A DNA stretch of 64,000 bases from Ectocarpus siliculosus. Taxonomy: Eukaryota > Sar > Phaeophyceae > Ectocarpales > Ectocarpaceae. Each line of letters starts with the position of its first letter. Position 1 is the stretch's first letter. Under the pieces are notes generated by a model. That model was not told the DNA's origin. It did not search any database and saw only the letters and a list, made by a program, of their open reading frames with translations. Shown here piece after piece: positions 1-12,471 of this stretch. The stretch is taken from contig FN649742.1 in NCBI GenBank assembly GCA_000310025.1, positions 2,278,151 through 2,342,150 of the forward strand, given 5' to 3'. The translations under genes were made by a program, and so were the position numbers.

Positions 1-1215
1 GCCCACATAAGAATTCTGTGCTCCGACGCGTATGCGATCTATTCACTCTGTAGACTTGTACACAGAGTTACAGAGTGTCCTGCACAGAGCACACACGCCG
101 CACCATAATAATCACACCATCACTGCACATGCACCAGCACACACACGTATAGGCTCGAAGAAAGCTCGCACCGACCTCGCTAGATACGCTTCGTTTGACG
201 TCTCTCTGTGGGCTAAAATAACCAACCGCCAACACGAAAAACATGTTTTTTCCGTAGGAGAGGGGGGTAGACTAGATGTGCAATCCCGGATGGGGTGCGG
301 TACGCGAGCTAACCGCCACACGACTAGTCACGCGACTACTACTTTAGGGTTTTCACACAGCTGACCAGCAGTAGTCTTCGTGTGCCCGTCTATACTGCTG
401 TTTGTTATGCTGTCACTCTGCTACTAATAATACTGTGAAGTCTACACTCCTTTACTGTAGACTAGACCTACAGTATAGACCTACAGTACAGGCAACTTCT
501 ATCATTTTGTCATTGGACCACCAAGAACGCAGCAAACTACAAGTATTATGCTTTCGTACAAGTATGCATACCTCTGTACTTTTGTATGCATACGTATAGC
601 AATGCTGGGGTGAACAGTCTACTTGCCTCCCTTGCAGAGACCAGGCACAACTTCAAATACACAAAATGTGCCTGCAAACGGTTTCAAACCAATCAATGAT
701 AACACCACCAACGCACAATGCACACCAACCAAGCTCCCACATCACCTTTACATAGTTGGGAACTCGCAGCATATCTATCGGCGTATCACACCACAATCTA
801 CAAGCACCAAGAACGAACTAGATCCACGGTCAAGGCTTTGCAGGTACACGTTAAAAGTTTGTGGGGTCACCACTCAATCAATCATGTTCCTACCCGATTC
901 TTCTAATCTTCGCGACCATCGGGAGCCTCATGAACTTAACACTGCAAGCAAGGTTTTTCTCGACTGCGGGTTTTCACTGGTAACACAAATGCATGATCAT
1001 TCATAAACACGACATTCAGTGGGCGCGCGCACAAATTGTGCAGCAGGACCGCTGTGCTTCAGCATAATCATAGGTCTCGAATACGGCCTCGCCCACAACT
1101 TCAACGTATCAATGCACGGGGGTATAAGGGCTGTTGAATTCGGGGCACCCATTACACCATTTTTACTACTTCCTATTATGCCCCCACAATTAGAATAAAC
1201 TCGAACAACACGATT
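1..1215. other. Intergenic, no gene supported
   Basis: I see no recognisable protein, RNA gene or repeat family here. Open frames are short (at most 127 codons), lack family motifs and have no convincing splice-site pairs. It lies downstream of the zinc-finger gene that ends at 1216, so part of it is probably 3' UTR and terminator, but no clear polyadenylation signal stands out. Confidence 0.4.
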
Positions 1216-4200
1216 TCACTCCTCGTCCTGGGCCCAATCCCGCTGGTACGTTGACCTGGCCCTGGCCCTCGCCAGACGCCGGCGTCTGCGAACCGCGCTC
1301 GAATCCCCGCAAAATCGTCGCTCATGTTCTGCTCGACGTAGTCGCGGAACCCAGGCACCGCAACCGGCATTGCGGCACTGCTCCTTGAACCAATGACACT
1401 GGTACTGGAAGTGTAGCTTCAGCTGGGAGCGTCGCACAGTTTCCCCGCAGTGAGGGCACGTGCAACTCTCTTGGAGTTCTTGCCCGGCTTCAGCCATGCG
1501 CATCCAGGCTCGGTGCGCGACGCAGTCTTCGTCTAGATGCCTGCTAGTGCAGATGAGAAGGCGCCGTGAGTAGGGGCAACTCTTTTCAAAGTATGGACGC
1601 GACTCCACCATTAGGTGACAAGGGGAGGCCGATTTGGGAACGGTGTGTGTTCCATGCCTCTTCTACCGTGAAAACGAAAACAAGGGACCTCTTGGCTGGA
1701 AAGGCACCATTCGGATTGGTGAAGGTGATGGGTGTCTAGACTGCCACTCTGCACAATAAACAACTTATGGTCAAGATGTTGTTTGATCGTCACACGCGCT
1801 TCCTCTCACACCAGTCAATCCTGTACCGCCATGCATATTACAATCAACTCCACCTTGAAACATCCTTCGCCGGCATTCGCTTTCCGCATGCAGCCATCGA
1901 ACACGTCACCACACGGAAAACACATCGGTATGCCGCGTGCGCTTTTGCATCCCGTTTCAGGAAAGTTTCACCGCATCCTGCTTCACACGAGACAACTTGC
2001 CGGTGGAGTCGACCACGTTGCGCCAATCGCCCCCGCCGTAGCTCAACCTGCAAGCCCGAGGCCGGACAGTCAGTGGGGAAAACCGGTGGTCACCACATGG
2101 ATTCTAAAGTGGAAGCCATGTGCTGGAGTACATTGTTCACCGCAGCCACGTGCTACGTACTTGGTTCGCTGCTAAAGTAGGTTCCTAGAACGAGAGAAGA
2201 AGTTGATCGGCCACTCTGTCGAGGTTTGTTCTCATGAAAGAGTCTTAACATGGCAGAGAGAGAATCGCAGAGACAACAACGGGCGAGGGAGACACAAAAT
2301 GTTTTAAGACATTTGCCAGCCTCAGGAGCTGTCATTGAGTTGGGCATTTTTTCTCTTCTTCTACACCTGTGTGGTCCGACGAGGAGGGTCGAATCGCTGA
2401 CGATTGGAAGGTCAGTCCTGATCGCACAAATCCTTTCGATCGGTGCACATTTGGGTGGCTCAACACAGACACACAGTGCTACGAAGTGTTCTCGTTCCTC
2501 TCACCTTACACACGTTCTGTTCTCGCCACGACGGCGTGGGTGGTGGGGCCACCTCGACAGTGTTCATATTCTCCGAAAATGCCCACTTGAGGCCCCGCCC
2601 GATCATGCGTGCCCGGAACCTTTGCTCCGTGACATCGTTAACATGCTCACCCCCTCCTTCCTCGAATGTCCAATAGCCTATGAGCCCGTCGTCTTTAGGT
2701 GTACCCGGGAGCACTTGGTGCATCCACTCCACCACATCTTCCTGGCGCCTTTTCACTTTCCAATACCTCACTTCTTGCAGAAGGCACTGGCACGCGGTCT
2801 CTCTTCCACCGATCTCTCGCATTGGAAGGGGCACGGTAATATCTCGGAGGCGACTCGCCGTCTTCCCGTCTTCCATGAGAAACACCCCGGTCGAGTCAGA
2901 AACAAACGCCAAATGCACCCAGCGCTCTCGTGGACAACGGTAGTTGAAGATTTGGTCCTTCTTGCCGGCAATCTTTATTCCTATTCTCTCTTTTGGACCC
3001 ATTTCCAGCTGAAACAGTACCTTGTCGGATCCCAGCAGTGTTTCGACACCCCCACGTCTACCCACCTCCTCAGCGATGCGAGTCTCGATAGATTTTCCGT
3101 AGTGTTTCTCGTGCTTCTGCTTCCGTTTGGCCTTTTTGGCGGCTTTCCTGTGTTTCCCACCCTGTTTGGGGGAGGTGCTGCTCTCATGGGCTTGAGCGCC
3201 GCCCTCCTCGTCCGGGACCTCCTCTTCCACACCTTCGGCAGTTGCATCACCGCGAGTGCCAAAAAGTGCTTTGTTGGCTATTCCGGTTATGGCTACTGCT
3301 TCTTCCTTCAAACGAGGAAGAGTCTCGGCCTCCAGAGCCAAAACTCTCCGCGCCAAGGACGGCCCGGTCAAAGCGATCCACTCCGCCCAAAACCCGGCTT
3401 CATTCTTGCGCAGCTTCGCTTCTTCGGATGCTTCGAACGCTTGTTGCTCCTTAGAAATATTCAACAGCATGCTGTCGATATCATCTCCATCGTTGCCCAA
3501 AGCGCCTCCACTACCGGCGACGACGTCATCGTGATCAAGCGGGATGGAGTTCGTAGCTTGGGCGGATGGTTGCCCGTCGTCTTGGGCTGGAGTCATTCTC
3601 AACCCCGTTGGACTTTTGGGGCTGTCAGCAGCTGTTCCGGGCGGTATACTTTCTTCACCGATCGCCTCCTTTGGCTCGACCGCCGTTTCGTCTCGGGTTG
3701 GAGCCGTACCCAACCCCGTTGGACTTTTGGGGCTGTCAGCAGCTGTTCCGAGCGGCATATTTTCTTCACCGATTACCTCCTTTGACTCGACCACCGTTTT
3801 GCCTGCGCCTAGTGACTGATTCACACCGCGTATTCCTCCATCGCGGTCAAATCCTGCCCGAGAGGGGGCAGGCGAAGCAGCGTACCAGGGTGTACTCCCC
3901 AGTGCTAGGCGGTCGAAACCGCGCAACCGATCTTGTGCAGTTAGCTCCTCAACACCACGTGTCGCCGACGCCACACTGTTTGACAGAACGACAACAGAGA
4001 CCACAAGATCAACCTTCGCATCGTCACGCACGGTAGCAGCGGCGATCATTTCGTCCGTCAGCTTATCTCGCGTCTTCGCCGCCTCCTCCGAGCGCTCTTT
4101 AGCAGCCCTGGTCGCCACATCAACAAGCAGAGGCTCGAGTAAAGCAAGCCGCCGTTCCGTGATTGCTAGTTTCCCGCGAGCCTGGTGGAACTCCCAGAGC

Positions 4201-5850
4201 GCTTTCAGGGCCGTGCGGGTCTTCTCGCGGGTGCCTTCGACTAGTCCCGGACGCCAGACCCACATCTCAGCTGTCCAGGGGGGCTTGCGATCACTCTCCC
4301 CTAGCGTGATATACGCCCTCCCTCCGTCGAACGCCAAGCAAGCACGGGGGTCCAGGAGTCGGTCGACCTTGAGGTGATCATCCATCGCCGACAGGCGGAG
4401 CATGGCGGGGCACCCAAGCTCCCAGTGCTTGCAAGGGACCCGCCGATTGGGACACTTCTCCCGGTGGTGGCGGGGCAGGTCCTGAAGAACCACCCAGTAG
4501 CCGCACCCTGAGCACTGCACGCGTTGACGCCGAAACAGGTGTTTGGCTGCACGATCTTCCCGTGTGATTGAAACGGCGCACTGCTTGCGGAGATGATAGG
4601 CCACATCTGATGCCGGAAGCTCCTCTCCGCAGCCTAAGGATTTGTTGGGGCAGGCCACTACTCTCGAGGGACACTCGTCGGAAGTATGCCGACGTAGTTG
4701 AGTCGTCACCACTGTTCCATGGCACGCCCCACATTCTATCTCAGTTGGTCTGCTCGCGGCCTGCTCGTATAGAGCGCCTTTCTGCTTCGCCGTCTTGCAA
4801 TCCAATCTTTGGTGGTCTGCCAGAGACCTTGCTTGCATCATCTCTGTGCAGTTGGGACATTGCACCATCCGCATCTGACAATCTGTGGCCAGGTGCATCC
4901 TCATTTGCTTACGAGGGAACCTCTCATTGCAAGCTTTGCATGCAATCTCATCGTCTAACGCTTTGCCCTTTTTTGCTAGAATGCGCTGCTCTTTCCGTTT
5001 CAAGCAATCCCGCCTCAAGTGCAGGCGTAGCTGTCGCGCTTGGACAAGCGCTGAGCATCCTGGCATCAAGCAGCTGACATACCTACCGAGCAACATCGAC
5101 ATGTGGGTGTTCTAGTGGTAAGTGGGACGTCAACGCATGTATGGACAACTCATGAAACGTTTCGTACGAATTTGCAACAAAACGAAACAAACAGCGGTGT
5201 GCTTTATATTCGGCCAGGCGAATACGCATATGTCTTCACCTCAGAGCGCAAAGAGATGCCTGGTGATGCCGCAGATCAGTAGCCCGCAGCTCTTCACCGC
5301 AACCGGAAGGGCATTCAATACGATCCCATGTGCCACGATGCGGAAGGGAAGAAACCGCCTCTGCAAGAGGGGCCACTGGAGGGCGTCGGCTGGGCCCGCC
5401 TGTAGATGGACGGCGAAGGCGATTGGACGGCAGGTGTCGCCCTCTGCCATCCGGACCATTCGGCAATGCGTTGCTTTTTGTCGCTTGTTTTGCTGGTGCC
5501 ACTGCGCTGTGGCCTATTCGTGCCACAATAGGTGGCTCGTCGCCAGCGCCCAAGAGCTTGGCCTTCAGTCCTCCGAGGTCGGAATCAGTGCGCGGTCCCT
5601 GCTCTTGCTCTATTTGACGTGCAGCCCCTTCGTCCGTCAGACAAGAAGGAAAGTACTCGACACCGCGTCTAGTACCTGCTGTCAATGCTGAGGGACTTGA
5701 CGCCTCATTCCGGCTCGTCGATTGTAACTCGGAACGAAAGGCCTCCACAGGTGAAAGTGGAAGATCGCGCATAACATAGGGCCATATGGCAATCTTGCCG
5801 CTCCTACGAGTACGGTAGCAAGCGCACGCAGTTTTGGCGAATCGGTTCAA
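1216..5850 (-). CDS. TRAF-type zinc-finger protein with split ConA/LamG-like domain, four exons
   Basis: Exons by my splice reading are 5850-5240, 5082-2505, 2047-1854 and 1540-1216. All three introns are GT-AG, the phases agree, and the coding length is 3708 nt, giving 1235 residues. TRAF-type fingers run from about residue 180 to 440 as repeated pairs of C-x2-C or C-x3-GC followed by H...C, for example IECPSGCGEELRATDLRHH and VACPNKSLGCGEEL. Exon joins fall inside fingers and restore the pattern (SLCALR|YVSC and KDVSR|HLDEDC), which supports the model. A LamG-like strand (CLAFDGGRAYITL) sits near 452-465. Its other half (RWVHLAFVSDSTGVFLMEDG, then LIGYWTFEEGGG) sits near 892-1015. Between them lies a charged linker of about 400 residues with two copies of a 37-residue repeat (GTAADSPKSPTGL) and a Lys-rich stretch. 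Further fingers follow in exons 3 and 4. Such fingers usually mediate protein binding or ubiquitin signalling; substrate and location are unknown. The start is the first Met of exon 1, with MRDLPLSPVE as a later alternative. Confidence 0.8.
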
Positions 5851-6406
5851 GACGTATACGCAAAAACAAGGCGTCTACTGTATGTACGGCATATGCGTAC
5901 GGCAGTAGTATCATATAGTACTGTAGAAGTATAGCGCCATGCTATTAGGGTAACGCAGTGCTCTACACCTATGGGTTGAATGTACGAATACAACTACCAA
6001 ATCTACCACCGCAGAACAAAAACTACTGCTGCTGTATAGTCTAGATAACATTTTCACCCATGACTAAATTAACAATGCGGGCAGTCAAGTCACTACCACA
6101 GTATTGCCGAGTTGCTTGTACAACAGTACAGAGTAGTGGTCCCGTCAGACTACTGCAGTAGTGCTATCGCGAGAGAGGAACAAGAGGTCAATAGATGTAC
6201 GTAGCCTACGGGCTACCGCCTAGAGCATTAGACTTATATGTACTGCTGTATTACAGAGTACCTTCGGAGGTCATCGACGTTGACCGGAGGGTGGTCAGGT
6301 TCCACGTCTGCGGCTGGGGGCAGTGGCATCGTCCCATCAGGCTCTTGGGCTGGTTCTTTACGAGGCACCATCGCCGTGGTCAGGGGTGGAAACACGCGCG
6401 GGAGAG

Positions 6407-6408
<2 letters not shown>

Positions 6409-6470
<62 letters not shown>
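6409..6470. repeat. (GA)n microsatellite
   Basis: An almost pure GA dinucleotide run of about 60 bp. Apparent open frames across it are Arg-Glu or Ser-Leu repeats and are not genes. Confidence 0.95.
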
Positions 6471-6472
<2 letters not shown>

Positions 6473-9036
6473 GAGAGACGCGGAGGGCAACACCTACGAC
6501 AATCTCCGAAAATGACATGTTGGACTGAGATCTCCGAAAATGAAGGAAAACGGTTACTTGCTATTACGCCGCATTCGCCTCGGATGCGCTATCTTGCGAT
6601 CTGTGTTTTGACGAAAACGCGCGCAGAGGTTGCTGCCGCCTGGGAAAACGTACCTTGCTGCCGTTTTACTATGCATCGATGTAGACCAAAACCTGGAACT
6701 GCTACTTGCAAGAACAAGCCTTGATACGTACCTATAGATCCTGTAGATAGACTACAGGCTTTGCCGTCGAATCCAAACTGCTGTATGTAGCCATTAGACT
6801 ATAGCTTTAGCTGTATGTAGGTCCCTCCGTTCGCGGTCGGGGCATACACGATCTGCGTGGAACACGGAACTAGATTACGAAAGCCAACACAATATGGACG
6901 GTATTTTGCATGCATCTCACATTGCTCATTTCTGTCGTCCGCGGTGTTCACAGTACCCATCCATGTGCTGATCATCTGACCCTAACAACCCGAAGTTTAT
7001 ACAGCAGCAATGTAATGCATGGTAGCAAACAATGGCGACCTGCCCGTGTACTTGTAACAAAAAAGAGGAAATAATTTCCGAGTTTCATTCACAACCAGAG
7101 TTAGTTTCATCGCATGTTTGAGCTGTTTGAACTCGTTCGGGAGCACTTCATGACACACAACTTCCGACAGAATTTTTCACAAAAAAGCAAACAAACATGG
7201 AACGATCCTTCCTTCCTTCCTTGTAGTTCCAGTGCCGCCGGCCTCCGCTCACAAACACCTAACGCCGGGTAGGTGGACTATCCACTGAGTGGGACCCCAA
7301 ACCTTGTTGCCGCAACTCATTGATTATTTTCTTATTTCGTCATAATGATCTGGCTTTCAAGCACCACACAGTGAATGGATGTGGTGCATCATTTCCGATT
7401 TCTTACTTCCGGCTCCAAGCAACCTGGTAGACGTTTGGACCTAGACTATGTATACATATATAGACTATACTATTCCTCTAGATTGCTACTCTCCTTCTTC
7501 CCGCAACGCGGCATGTATTCTCAACACGAACTTTTTACCTCTTTTATCACGGCACCCTTCGTACTTTGAATCCTGTGTGACCTGCTCTGTACGTACGTAC
7601 ATTAAAGTCTTGCAATGCTCAAACAATCCTGGTGCAATCACTACAAAATCGTGGATTTGGGAATTACTCGTGCAGTGATGACCTTTTGCTGCTTGGAAAA
7701 TTCAAAACTCTACGGGGCCGTCGGCTCGTCCACCCCCGATCCCAAAACCAACACGACCATCCCGGTTACTCGCTGTTGTTCCGAACAACAATTGGGCCCG
7801 TGTTCCCATACAACTACGCGGTGCGGTTTTGAATCCTCGCACCCCTACTCCGCCAACCCGCCGCTCGCTACCTACCGCCGATCGGCTCATGCACAAGTAG
7901 AGGCGGTTCAATGCTACTACTAAAGTGGCTGGTGCGGATGGTGCAGCATTGGATGGACACTAAGGCTCACATGATTGTAGTTGTGGGGTCGCAGGGCCGC
8001 TGTCCGACTGATCTACTCCAGGAACCTAGTTACGCAAATCAGCACCGAAGGGCCACCACCGCTTGATGGCACTCGCTCCTGTCCTGCGCGCAATATCTGT
8101 CAGGAAGATGCATCACGAGGATATTTTTATGTTCAGGGCGGAGATCATCATCGCTGTCAAGTCGCGAACGAACATGGGTCTCGGGCATTGCAGACGAACA
8201 ACACCTGATCGATGCATGCACAGGGAACGATTGGTGGGTATGAGAGAAGAGAAAGCCAACCGCAGGGACCCGCTGACCAAGTTCGGGGGAGGAGTATTTA
8301 CGTAGTCTACCCATGAAGTGCCACACACTCACCATTACTTATTCTTCTGTGGGAGCTTGGGTCATCGCTGTGGGTGTTGAAGCTTCAGTTGCCTTCGGAG
8401 CTTGATTGAGTCATCGTCGCCGTCACCGCCTCCACCAGCTGAAGCATCTCCTCGCCCACGCAGAAGTTGAGCGGCCCAACTACACCCACCGCTCTCCGAA
8501 GTGATGCGGTCGTTCCACGACCCGTCCGCCGTCATTGCCAACCCCGTATGTATGTAGACTATTTGAACTAGCTGGAGGCAACACGCCGCGGCAACCTCTC
8601 GCGAAAACCCAATGATAGACTATGATAGGCTACATGTTGCCCTCCGAGTGCATTGCAATTGCTTTCCGCAAACACGTTGGAGAACGTGGACGTTATCTCA
8701 CCCCCCCCGCACCACTCCTCTTTAGAATTGCTTGGAGAGATTGGGAACGAGAGGGGGTACGCCCGGTTGTATTTGTACGTCAAGCCCGTACTCTTTTGTT
8801 TTTCCCTGCCCAGCCCCAGATGCCGCCGTTTCTTGACACTGCACAGAAAATAATATTAGTATGAAGTCGAAAAGGTGCGTTTTTTTTCTTGTCCATTTTT
8901 GACCATTCGCCAAGTTTGGGCTGAATTTCTTACTCCGTTTTACTTCTTTTGCTCTCTTGCACAAATAAATCTGGGCCTTGATTTCTTCGAACCGTTTTTT
9001 TTGTTGTGAGCGGGCCGGCAAAAATAGTTGTTGAGG

Positions 9037-9103
9037 AGCACGATGATGACCACTAGACCACCAGTCAGCGGCTGACTCGTAGTCTTCTAGTGGTGATCGT
9101 GCT
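9037..9103. repeat. Foldback hairpin with tRNA A-box-like arms, copy 1
   Basis: The ends AGCACGATGATGACCACTAG and TCTAGTGGTGATCGTGCT are near-perfect inverted repeats around a loop containing GTCAGCGGCTGAC. The arms contain TGGTCTAGTGG on the minus strand, a good tRNA A-box. About 22 bp to the right is GGGGTTCGAATC (9125-9136), a good B-box. This suggests a tRNA-derived SINE head that was inverted and duplicated. A second copy lies at 9341. Confidence 0.6.
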
Positions 9104-9340
9104 TCTCAACAAAAACCAATGTCCGGGGTTCGAATCTCCTCTTGAGAATAAATTTCTTTGTGCCCGAATTTATGAGGAAGAAGAAGTCTGGGGAAATAGG
9201 CTTCGCAAAACAAGCCGATGACCTGGCAGCTGCTTGTATCGATCTGGCAAGCACAGCGCTGATCACAGGGATGACAACCCTGGGGGGACGTGTTCGTGGC
9301 TGCAAAGCCAGACCGGACACGGGCACTAACTTTTGTTGAC

Positions 9341-9407
9341 AAGCACGATGACCACTAGACCACAAGTCAGCGCTGATTCGTGGTCTAATCTAGTGGCCAT
9401 CGTGCTT
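9341..9407. repeat. Foldback hairpin with tRNA A-box-like arms, copy 2
   Basis: AAGCACGATGACCACTAGAC pairs with its inverted partner ending CTAGTGGCCATCGTGCTT across a GTCAGCGCTGATTC loop. It clearly belongs to the same family as the hairpin at 9037, in the same orientation, about 304 bp further on. No B-box follows this copy. Confidence 0.6.
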
Positions 9408-11439
9408 CTCCTCCTACTGCCCAATTCGCGCTCTTCTGTTAGATAGCAGAGCGAGCTAGCGTGCACACTTCTGGAGGTATTTTCTTAGTTCTAAAAGATT
9501 GAATGTAAAGCGTTCTACTTTAGGTTTCAAGGCTAAACGTATACATACATATAATATGTGGGTGGTGGTCAGGCATGGTCGGTCGTGTGTGGAGGTCACA
9601 CCACCTATCTTGGGAGCATCTACTAAATATGCTACGAGCCAGCTACCCTTTCCTGCATTCATGTTACGGAGGATCAAAGCGCTAGTTGCTCCGCTCCATT
9701 AAATTGAGCCTTGTCTCCTGGTGCGCCTGTTTTCGCCATCTCCTTGTCTGAGACTGTCAGGCGACGATCGTCTCGTGAGAAACATCGTCACACAGACAGG
9801 CCGCCCGCCCCAAAACGAGAGGAACTACAGCAGGACACTTCACTTGCTTGGCGGATTTAGAGTCTTTTCGAGCTATTTTCGAGGCCAGACGCAAGTGATA
9901 TTTGTCCCAGGTTGTTGATCTCAAGTGCTACTCTATTAACAAGTGGTGGCGTGCGTTCTGCAGTGGAGCTGTAAGAGGCTTCTTAATCAATGAACTCCCT
10001 TCACAATGAAGCATTACAAATCACAACGTTGTATCCCCGTACTTTCGATCGAGACAACATATATATCAATCTTTGCCCGAAAGAAAGCTAAACTCTGCTA
10101 GGCTGTCGTCCATAGGGTTCAATAGTCTACGGGGTCCTCTGACAGGGGCAACCATACTGTACTTCTCGCGTACGCCCAGAACGCTGGAGGACGACATATT
10201 TCTCGTTCAAAAGTAGACTAGAACACGAGCTCGAACTCGTTCACGTACTGAATGCTGTTTACTGTACTTCCCCCCCCCAGCAGCTTTCCGAACCATGCTA
10301 CGTAGGGGTAAACCATCCACTACTATAAATAGGTTATTTGCGGAGTAGTCCCTCTTCCCTCTACACTAAGAAACATGCTTGTTTTGCATACCGCACCATA
10401 CACACACCAGCCGCTGCCTGTCCAGAACGTTTTTTCTTGAGAAGCAAAAATTGAGAGTTATGGGCAGTCAGTAAATTCGCGCAACAAGATGTAACGACAA
10501 AAAGTACCCCCCCTACCGTAGCATTGCTCTTCTGCCCTTCTTGGAGAGTGGACCTAGAAATGAGAATGCCATCTGGTATATATCCTACGTCGGAGCCAAG
10601 TTGACGACGTTTATCCTTGCCAACTTGCCAACGATCCTTCCTCCGTTCCCGACAAAAACACAATAACAGTTTCAAACATGAAACGTAGAGTCTCGCGGCA
10701 CATTACCCCAAAGTCAACACCAACAATATTGTACGAAGTTCACATCGGAGTCAGAGAACGAATAATTTAACTGATATAGCTTCGTAACATGCATAACACA
10801 AGAACGCACGCCATTCTCCCCGTATTGTACCGCTACATGCCAAGATGTCGTTCTACCTTCGAGGGTTCACCGCCGACATTGAGCGTTTCCTGCTTTACGA
10901 TCCTCCTCACCCCAAGGTTTGGGGGGGGGAAACAAAGGCGGTACGGTTATATCAAGACTGTTGTGAGGGATTTCCGCTCCCCCGGACAAAATGCAAACCC
11001 CATCCCCGGGAATGCACACGTTTAATTTCCTCTACAAAGCCATCCCTCTGCCCATCCACATGGCTTGGATGGCTGTTCGGAACCACCGGCAACCAAACAC
11101 ACTCGGTCGCCCAACAAAAACAACTTCTCCTTGCTAGCGCGCTCTGGCTGTTGTCCGCCTTCCCTCCATCCATTATATATGAAAAAACACGTAACACGTT
11201 ATCCCTCATTCATCACGCGACAGTGGCAAGGCGCCTACAAACACACGACACGAGTCCAAGGGGGCTGTTATCAGCACCTCACGCAACGCTACCTTGTTCG
11301 TGTTAGACACTCGGATGTGTGCGTGATTGCTTAAAAAAACTTCCTCACCCCGCCTTTCCCACATCCCTTCCATACGACAATATCACTGCACACAAGGGGG
11401 AGTGGGAGGGAAAGCGGAAGACCTAGGATTCTAGGTGTG

Positions 11440-11985
11440 TGTGCGGGGGGGGGGGGGGGGGGGGGGGGAAAAACCAATTTTTTACAAAAACCCCCGAAAT
11501 CAAAATTAAAAACAATCTTAGAAATTTCACTTTCAAAAAGGGGGAAAAAAAGCTGCGGGAAAAAAAAACCCCCCCCCTTTTTTTTGTGATTTTTTTTGGG
11601 CCCCCCCAAGGGGGGGGAAAAAAAAAAAAGGGGTGGCGGGGACCCCCGGGGAACCTTTCCCCCCTCCAAACCAATTTGGGGCCCCGGGGGCCCCCCCCCC
11701 AAAAAAAAAACCCCGCGGGTTTTTGGGTTAAAAACATGGCCCCCCCCCCCCTAACAATAACACCCCCAATTTTTGGAGGGGGAAAAAAAAAAAAAAGACG
11801 CCCACCCGGTTTTTTTTTTTGGTTGGCCACAAAAANNNNNNNNNNNNNNNNNNNNNNNNNNNNNNNNNNNNNNNNNNNNNNNNNNNNNNNNNNNNNNNNN
11901 NNNNNNNNNNNNNNNNNNNNNNNNNNNNNNNNNNNGGAGGGGGTGAAGGAGAGGATGTGGGGGGGGGGGGGGGGGGGGGTGAAGA
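11440..11985. other. Assembly gap (100 N) with low-quality homopolymer flanks
   Basis: Positions 11836-11935 are exactly 100 N. On both sides the sequence is a chain of exaggerated homopolymers: G runs of more than 20 at 11442-11468, repeated C8-10, A10-14 and T10-11 blocks, and another long G run at 11960-11979. This pattern does not occur elsewhere in the window. It is best read as unreliable base calling at a contig end; translated frames here should be ignored. Confidence 0.9.
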
Positions 11986-12471
11986 CACGATTTTCTACAA
12001 TACTCTCGTACATCAGATTATAACACAGTCTAGGATATTCGACTTCAAACAGGATGAGACGATGCTGCTGCAGATAATAGCGCTGCCGCTTCTGTTGTTG
12101 ATTGTCTTGAGCTCACTCAAGGCAGGAGGAACAAAGAAAAGGTGTTGCCGGTACCACGTGTGACCTTCTCCCATCTCGACACTACTTGGAGCCCCGAGGT
12201 CACTCCATCCGACAAGACAACTCCTGCCGTTCTTGGCTCAAAACCATGCCACCACCACCACTACCACTACCACCCCAACTTCTCGCAGGAGGACAAACAA
12301 TATGAGCAGCCAACCTGCTATTCTTTCTGGTTGGTCGACAGAACGATACATCCAACCGCGTTACGATTGGTGATGTTGCTGCGCGCCGAGCGGTTCGGTC
12401 GTGGCGGCGGAATCAGAACACCGCCGTTGCCGCCCCCGCCGTACCTGGCGCCGCAAGCGCCTCCTCCTCCT

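Larger units (their letters stand above)
5851..11439. other. Intergenic, no gene supported
   Basis: About 5.6 kb upstream of the zinc-finger gene. It holds a GA microsatellite, two foldback hairpins near 9.0-9.4 kb and scattered short open frames without recognisable motifs. I found no exon chain with agreeing splice phases. The promoter of the zinc-finger gene must lie at the left end, but no TATA-like or other box decides its position. Confidence 0.4.

Noticed and set aside
2250-3785. 511-codon plus-strand frame
   Set aside because: It is antisense to exon 2 of the zinc-finger gene, has no motifs, and is explained by the biased codon use of the real gene.
6195-6528. Open frames of about 95-105 codons across the GA run
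   Set aside because: They are dinucleotide-repeat translations (Arg-Glu or Ser-Leu) with no flanking protein-like sequence.
11423-12023. Long open frames on both strands around the N gap
   Set aside because: They are produced by homopolymers and N; Gly/Pro/Lys composition in every frame shows no real coding signal.
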